Positions 60,191 to 64,000 of a stretch of DNA of 64,000 nucleotides are shown one piece after another; position 1 is the first letter of the stretch; each line of letters opens with the position of its first letter. Both the position numbers and the translations under genes were made by a program. This DNA comes from CAXXOK01 sp963675655. GTDB taxonomy: Bacteria; Bacillota; Clostridia; Christensenellales; Aristaeellaceae. The notes beneath the pieces are model-generated. The model was not told where the DNA came from, ran no database searches, and saw only the letters and a program-made list of their open reading frames with translations. The stretch covers positions 1,612,001 to 1,676,000 of the forward strand of contig OY776489.1 in assembly GCA_963675655.1 (NCBI GenBank). Reading direction: 5' to 3'.

Positions 60191-61225
60191 ATGAAAAAGA
60201 GCCTTTACCTGTTGACCGGCGCTACGGGATTGCTGGGCAGTAACCTGATCCGGCTTCTGCTGGACAAAGGATATCCCGTTCGCGTACTGGTGCTGCCGGG
60301 CGATCCGGTGGGGGATACGCTGCCGCCCGAGGTGGAGAAAACACAGGGGGACGTATGCGATACGGATGCGCTAACCCGCTTTTTTATCGTGCCGCCGGAT
60401 ATCGGCCGGGTGGTGATACATGCCGCCGCCATTGTAACGCTGGACCCGAATCCCAACGAAAAAGTCCGGCGGGTGAATGTGGAAGGCACAAAAAACATGG
60501 TGGATATGTGCGTGCGTCACGGGGTGGAAAAGCTGGTGTACATCAGCTCCACCAGCGCGATTCCAGAGCTGCCCCACGGGCAAAAGATACGGGAAACGGA
60601 GCGCTTTGACCCGGAAAAGGTAACCGGATATTACGCCAAAACCAAGGCAATGGCTTCGGCGCTGGTGATGCAAGCCGTAGCGGAGCATGGATTGGACGCG
60701 TCGCTGGTTTTGCCCAGCGGCATCTTCGGCCCGTACGATTCGGGGTTTGGGATGATTACCAGCAGCGTTAAAATGGTGGCGGAAGGGCGGATGCCGGTTT
60801 CCATCGGCGGTACGTTCAACGCTGTGGATGTACGGGATTTAGCGGCAGGCATTGTGGCCTGTGCCGAAAAAGGAGCGAAAGGGAAAAGCTACATCATGGC
60901 GGGCAGCCAGTTTACCTTTCGAGAGCTGGTGCAAACCATCTGCCGCAATGCGCACATACGGGCGCCGCGCGTTACGCTGCCGCTTTGGCTGCTGCGGCCG
61001 TTTGCCGGGGTCGGGTCTTTGTATGCGAAGGTTACCAACAGACCGGCGTGGTTCAGCCGTTTTACGGTGTACAATCTGGAACGGAATAACAATTTTGACG
61101 CCACAAGGGCGAAAACGGAGCTGGGCTTTACCTGCCGCCCGATGGAGGAAACCGTTGCGGATACCATCGTCTGGCTGCGGGAAACCGGTAACCTCCCTAT
61201 GGAAACAAAGCAGGCGGCGCGGTAG
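60191..61225 (+). CDS. NAD(P)-dependent epimerase/dehydratase family protein (extended SDR)
   Basis: A 344-residue extended short-chain dehydrogenase. NAD-binding motif 'GATGLLGSNLI' near residues 10-20, 'VVIHAAAIVTLDPN', catalytic Ser in 'LVYISSTSAIPEL' and Tyr-x-x-x-Lys in 'TGYYAKTKAMASALV'. 'VLPSGIFGPYDSGFG' is a substrate-side element seen in dihydroflavonol reductase-like SDRs. Substrate unknown. The gene is alone between hairpins. Confidence 0.88.
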   Translation: MKKSLYLLTGATGLLGSNLIRLLLDKGYPVRVLVLPGDPVGDTLPPEVEKTQGDVCDTDALTRFFIVPPDIGRVVIHAAAIVTLDPNPNEKVRRVNVEGTKNMVDMCVRHGVEKLVYISSTSAIPELPHGQKIRETERFDPEKVTGYYAKTKAMASALVMQAVAEHGLDASLVLPSGIFGPYDSGFGMITSSVKMVAEGRMPVSIGGTFNAVDVRDLAAGIVACAEKGAKGKSYIMAGSQFTFRELVQTICRNAHIRAPRVTLPLWLLRPFAGVGSLYAKVTNRPAWFSRFTVYNLERNNNFDATRAKTELGFTCRPMEETVADTIVWLRETGNLPMETKQAAR

Positions 61226-61237
61226 CATTATCGCGCC
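61216..61237. other. Hairpin over the SDR stop codon
   Basis: CGGCGCG/CGCGCCG, 7 bp, separated by 10 bases and including the TAG stop. It lies between two convergent genes with no T-run, so terminator function is doubtful. Confidence 0.35.
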
Positions 61238-61281
61238 GTCTGTATCTTTATGGCAACGTTGATTTTAAAGAGAAAGGCGCT

Positions 61282-61959
61282 TTAGTCTGCCGGTACATCA
61301 GCCTCGTTGGGATAGCCCCGTGATTCCCAAAAACCCTTGTATGCCTCATCGTCGCTCAGGGTAATGCGGTTGACCCAGCGAGCCCACTTGTAGCCGAGCT
61401 TCTCTTCCGCAACGACGATGAAGGGATAGCCCATCTCGTCGGGTAAATCCAAGCCGTTGGCGCCGTAGGCGAGAATCAGCGCTTTATCCCGTATGGTGGC
61501 AAGCGGCAGCGATGTGGTATACCCATCCACCGCCGTGAAGACGACGGTGTTGGCTTCCGGCTGTGCGCCCGCCAGATCGATCAATTCGCCGAGCAGTGCG
61601 CCTTCCCACAGGATGGTCGCATCCCAGCCCTCCACGCAATGCAGGGTAATGCGGCGCTGGTAGGCGTCCATGGCGCGCACATCCTCATACGTAAGGGTGG
61701 TTTCCTGCGTAACCAGCCCGTCGATGACCAAAGTAAAGCCGTCGGTGGAAACATGTTGCACCCCGCTGATGGAATTGTCGCGCGGGCCGATAGCCGGGTC
61801 CAGCCGTGTCCCCTGATACGCGGTAATCTCATTTTCGCGGTACCGGGATTGTGTCGCGGCGGATGCGGCATCCGCGGTCGTATCGGCTTCCTGCGCCGTG
61901 CAGCCGCTAAGCTGCATAAGCAGCGCGAGCAGTACAAGCAGTGGTAAAATGCGTTTCAT
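61282..61959 (-). CDS. Molybdopterin-dependent oxidoreductase-like lipoprotein
   Basis: A 225-residue lipoprotein. Signal peptide with lipobox LSGC (Cys20). The mature part is a small sulfite-oxidase-type molybdopterin domain: 'FTLVIDGLVTQETTLTYEDV', Cys108 in 'RITLHCVEGWDATILWEG' as probable molybdenum ligand, 'VVFTAVDGYTTSLPL' and 'MGYPFIVVAEEKLGYKWARW'. It lacks the C-terminal dimerisation domain of full sulfite oxidases, as in MsrP-like proteins. Anchored to the outer face of the membrane. The ATG follows GGGGAGG; a consensus promoter lies at 62161. Confidence 0.85.
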   Translation of the reverse strand: MKRILPLLVLLALLMQLSGCTAQEADTTADAASAATQSRYRENEITAYQGTRLDPAIGPRDNSISGVQHVSTDGFTLVIDGLVTQETTLTYEDVRAMDAYQRRITLHCVEGWDATILWEGALLGELIDLAGAQPEANTVVFTAVDGYTTSLPLATIRDKALILAYGANGLDLPDEMGYPFIVVAEEKLGYKWARWVNRITLSDDEAYKGFWESRGYPNEADVPAD

Positions 61960-62160
61960 GCGCAAACCTCCCCTTGTGTCTATAATTTTCCGGGCTCTTC
62001 GGGAATGTGAATCTCTCGCCGGGAACCGTTTGTACTTACGCGTGCAGCACAACGTAAAGAAAACAGCAAAACCGCCGGGCGGCGCAAAGCAACCGGATGT
62101 TGGGGCTGATACGATTGTTGGTTTTTAGCGGGCGGGGATGGCAAGCAACGATCTAGTTTC

Positions 62161-62189
62161 ATTGTATTTTGGAACGGCCGGGTTGTCAA
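62161..62189 (-). promoter_or_regulatory. Promoter of the molybdopterin lipoprotein gene
   Basis: Minus strand: TTGACA (62189-62184), 17-base spacer, TACAAT (62166-62161). It predicts a leader of about 195 nt. A short Moco-type riboswitch was considered but not recognised. The rest of the 512-base gap (61960-62471) holds only a weak TATACT box for the plus-strand gene. Confidence 0.72.
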
Positions 62190-62471
62190 GCCTGTTATTC
62201 GCGGCGGAGGATTTTCGCCAAGCTGCGTAAACTGCCTTAAAAAGAGGGTTAACAGTACGTTGGCATGCCTTACGTATACTTTACAGGCGCGCTGTCGGGA
62301 AAGGGATAAACCGCTAAACTCCCGGAAGTTGCATTCCGCCGGGCGTTTTGCTACCCTATGGGTACATCATAGACCGCTGCGTAACGGTAGCTGCGGTCAT
62401 TCTGCTTACGGTTTCTCATACCTGCGTACAATGGCGTGCGTGGGAATTGCATATGGAAAGGAAGGGCGAAC

Positions 62472-64000
62472 ATGTCTCAACAGCCGAAGAACAATGACGT
62501 TCTCAGCACAGCCAACCGCGGTAATCCGGCCGCATCCGGCCTGTGTACGCTTTGCCGCGCCGATTGCAGAGGTAAATGCGAAACATGGCTATCCAGCCTG
62601 AAGGGCAGAAAACTACTCTATCCAAGGGATTTTGGCGCGATTACAGCGGGCGCTGCGGTCGGCAGCCACGTGGGGGTAAGCTACCAAAACCTTCGCATAC
62701 AGGGGTATCCCTACGGCGCACAGGGTTTACCGCCGGGGCTGACCAACAGTGCGGACGATTGCATTTTCCCCAATGTTTCCCTGCAAACCGAATTTGGTAA
62801 AGAGGTGAAAACCAAATCAAAACTGCCCCTGATGACCGGGGCGCTTGGGTCCACCTTTATTGCCAGTAAATACTGGGAATCCTTTGCCGCGGGCGCAGCG
62901 CTGGTGGGCTTTCCCATCGTAATCGGGGAAAACGTGGTCGGCGTGGACAAACAGGCGACGCTGAAGGACGGCCGCATCATCAGCGCGCCGGAGCTGGAAC
63001 GGCGTATAGACGTCTACTTGCGCTACTATGACGGTAACGGCGCGATACTTGTGCAGATGAATGTGGAGGATACGCGCAACGGCGTAGCCGAATACCTGAT
63101 CGACCGCTACGGCGACAAGGTGATTCTGGAACTGAAATGGGGGCAGGGAGCCAAGGACATCGGCGGCGAAATACAGGTGACCAATCTGGACTATGCCCTG
63201 TTCCTGAAAGAACGCGGCTATCTCGTAGACCCCGATCCTACCCTGCCGCAGGTGCAGGAGGCCTTCCACAGCGGCGCGCTGCAATCCTTCGCGCGGCACA
63301 GCAGACTTGGGTATACCGACCGCGATGATCACGCTGCCGTAAAAGAAGATTTTATGGCGGAAATTGCGTACCTGCGTAAGCTGGGGTATAAACGCATTAC
63401 GCTGAAAACCGGCGCATACGGTATGGAAGGGTTGGCTATGGCGATTCGCTTTGCTACCGACGCCAAGCTGGATTTGCTCACCATTGACGGGGCAGGCGGC
63501 GGCACCGGCATGAGCCCGTGGAACATGATGGAAAGCTGGGGCATACCCTCGATTTACCTGCATGCCAAGGCGGCGGAATACGCACGGTTGCTGACGGCGC
63601 GGGGGATGGACGTGGTAGATATGGCGTTTGCGGGCGGGTTTGCCAAAGAGGATCATATCTTCAAGGCGCTGGCGCTGGGCGCACCGTATACCAAGCTGGT
63701 ATGTATGGGCCGCGCGCTGATGATACCGGGCTTTCTGGGTGCGAATGTGGAAGGCGCACTGCACCCGGAATGGAAAGCGCGGCTGTGCGGCAACTGGGAT
63801 GCTCTGCCTGCGAGCTTTGCGCAGGAATATGGACAAACGCCGGAGGAGATATTCGCGGGTTATTACGATGTAAAGCGCAAGGTAGGCGCGGCGGAAATGC
63901 AGCGCGTGCCGCTGGGCGCGGTCGCCCTGTGGACGCTGGCGGATAAACTGGCTGCCGGACTGCAGCAGCTGCTGGCGGGCGCCAGAAAGTTCGACGTTTC
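62472..64000 (+). CDS. FMN-binding glutamate synthase family protein (5' part)
   Basis: The frame stays open to the window end: 509 codons are present and the C-terminus is missing. The N-terminus carries a cysteine cluster ('LCTLCRADCRGKCETWLSSL') likely for an iron-sulfur site. The rest is the FMN/TIM-barrel domain of glutamate synthase: 'LPLMTGALGSTFIASKYWES', 'VILELKWGQGAKDIGGEI', 'LLTIDGAGGGTGMSPWNMM', 'DVVDMAFAGGFAKEDHIFKA', 'LVCMGRALMIPGFLG'. Full glutamate synthase also has an amidotransferase domain, absent here, so this is the smaller stand-alone type whose reaction is unclear. Confidence 0.9.
   Translation, partial: MSQQPKNNDVLSTANRGNPAASGLCTLCRADCRGKCETWLSSLKGRKLLYPRDFGAITAGAAVGSHVGVSYQNLRIQGYPYGAQGLPPGLTNSADDCIFPNVSLQTEFGKEVKTKSKLPLMTGALGSTFIASKYWESFAAGAALVGFPIVIGENVVGVDKQATLKDGRIISAPELERRIDVYLRYYDGNGAILVQMNVEDTRNGVAEYLIDRYGDKVILELKWGQGAKDIGGEIQVTNLDYALFLKERGYLVDPDPTLPQVQEAFHSGALQSFARHSRLGYTDRDDHAAVKEDFMAEIAYLRKLGYKRITLKTGAYGMEGLAMAIRFATDAKLDLLTIDGAGGGTGMSPWNMMESWGIPSIYLHAKAAEYARLLTARGMDVVDMAFAGGFAKEDHIFKALALGAPYTKLVCMGRALMIPGFLGANVEGALHPEWKARLCGNWDALPASFAQEYGQTPEEIFAGYYDVKRKVGAAEMQRVPLGAVALWTLADKLAAGLQQLLAGARKFDV

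Noticed and set aside
61960..62160. Possible molybdenum-cofactor riboswitch in the leader of the molybdopterin lipoprotein
   Set aside because: The leader length and gene function invited it, but I could not match the conserved Moco motif elements.
62817..63836. Long minus-strand frame (339 codons) opposite the glutamate-synthase-family gene
   Set aside because: The plus-strand frame has unmistakable FMN-domain motifs through the same region; the antisense translation has none.
1..64000. CRISPR arrays, tRNA or rRNA genes, transposase genes, toxin-antitoxin pairs or classic phage-defence genes
   Set aside because: Looked for at both strands by eye; no repeat-spacer arrays, cloverleaf sequences or recognisable proteins of these kinds were found.

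Overview
The window looks like one stretch of a chromosome from a Bacillota (Firmicutes) bacterium, most likely a carbohydrate-foraging anaerobe of class Clostridia. This rests on AGGAGG-type ribosome binding sites, frequent GTG/TTG starts, sigma-A promoters (TTGACA-17-TATAAT), YesM/YesN-type two-component systems, several sugar ABC importers, and the AmmeMemoRadiSam and Lsa-type ABC-F families. GC content looks like the mid-50s percent by eye. No rRNA, tRNA, CRISPR array, prophage or intact insertion sequence was seen. The organism assignment is an inference from gene content.

Layout. (1) 1-7618: an Opp/Dpp-type ABC importer (cut-off binding protein, OppB, an unusually large OppC, OppD, OppF), a small membrane protein and a GH51 arabinofuranosidase. 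The importer probably brings in oligosaccharides. (2) 7851-9416: an FAD-dependent oxidoreductase. (3) 9746-19576: a ribose-type importer (ATPase, two permeases, binding protein) with a Tm-1-like/UPF0261 protein and a PEP-hydrolase-family TIM barrel, behind a consensus promoter and a ~310 nt structured leader. A convergent class II aldolase, a small lipoprotein and a GntR/FCD regulator follow, and together they look like one uncharacterised catabolic module. (4) 19577-21103: a gene fossil zone with decayed MalF- and MalG-type permeases. (5) 21104-27634: an Lgt-like membrane protein with a 46-residue partner peptide, then divergently four exported proteins (two phosphodiester glycosidase-family proteins, an LRR protein, a PIG-L deacetylase). 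(6) 27838-29361: a GGDEF protein.

(7) 29617-37609: a second ribose-type importer (ATPase, permease, binding protein) followed on the same strand by a response regulator, a histidine kinase with almost no extracellular domain, and a tandem ABC ATPase whose nucleotide-binding motifs are all lost. This is the best candidate for an undescribed system: a dead transporter ATPase kept inside a sugar-sensing two-component circuit. A ROK kinase and a SIS-domain isomerase follow (38036-39633). (8) 40618-48708: a CUT1 importer without its own ATPase, with a GH172 enzyme, divergent from a conventional YesM/YesN pair. (9) 48709-53432: small proteins, a split chromate transporter and an intracellular GH84 enzyme. 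(10) 53433-57398: an Lsa-type ABC-F gene with an attenuator-like leader containing a tripeptide uORF, then AmrS and a fused AmrB-AmrA. (11) 57836-64000: an acetyltransferase, a GT-C-like membrane protein, an extended SDR, a molybdopterin-dependent lipoprotein and a cut-off FMN-binding glutamate-synthase-family protein.

How it fits together: four importers, each with its own hydrolases, kinases or sensors, bring in plant- or host-derived glycans, which cytoplasmic GH51, GH172 and GH84 enzymes and ROK/SIS/aldolase enzymes then process. Coordinates use the start codon best supported by a ribosome binding site, so several genes are shorter than the longest open frame. All product names come from reading the translations and motifs; no database search was run.
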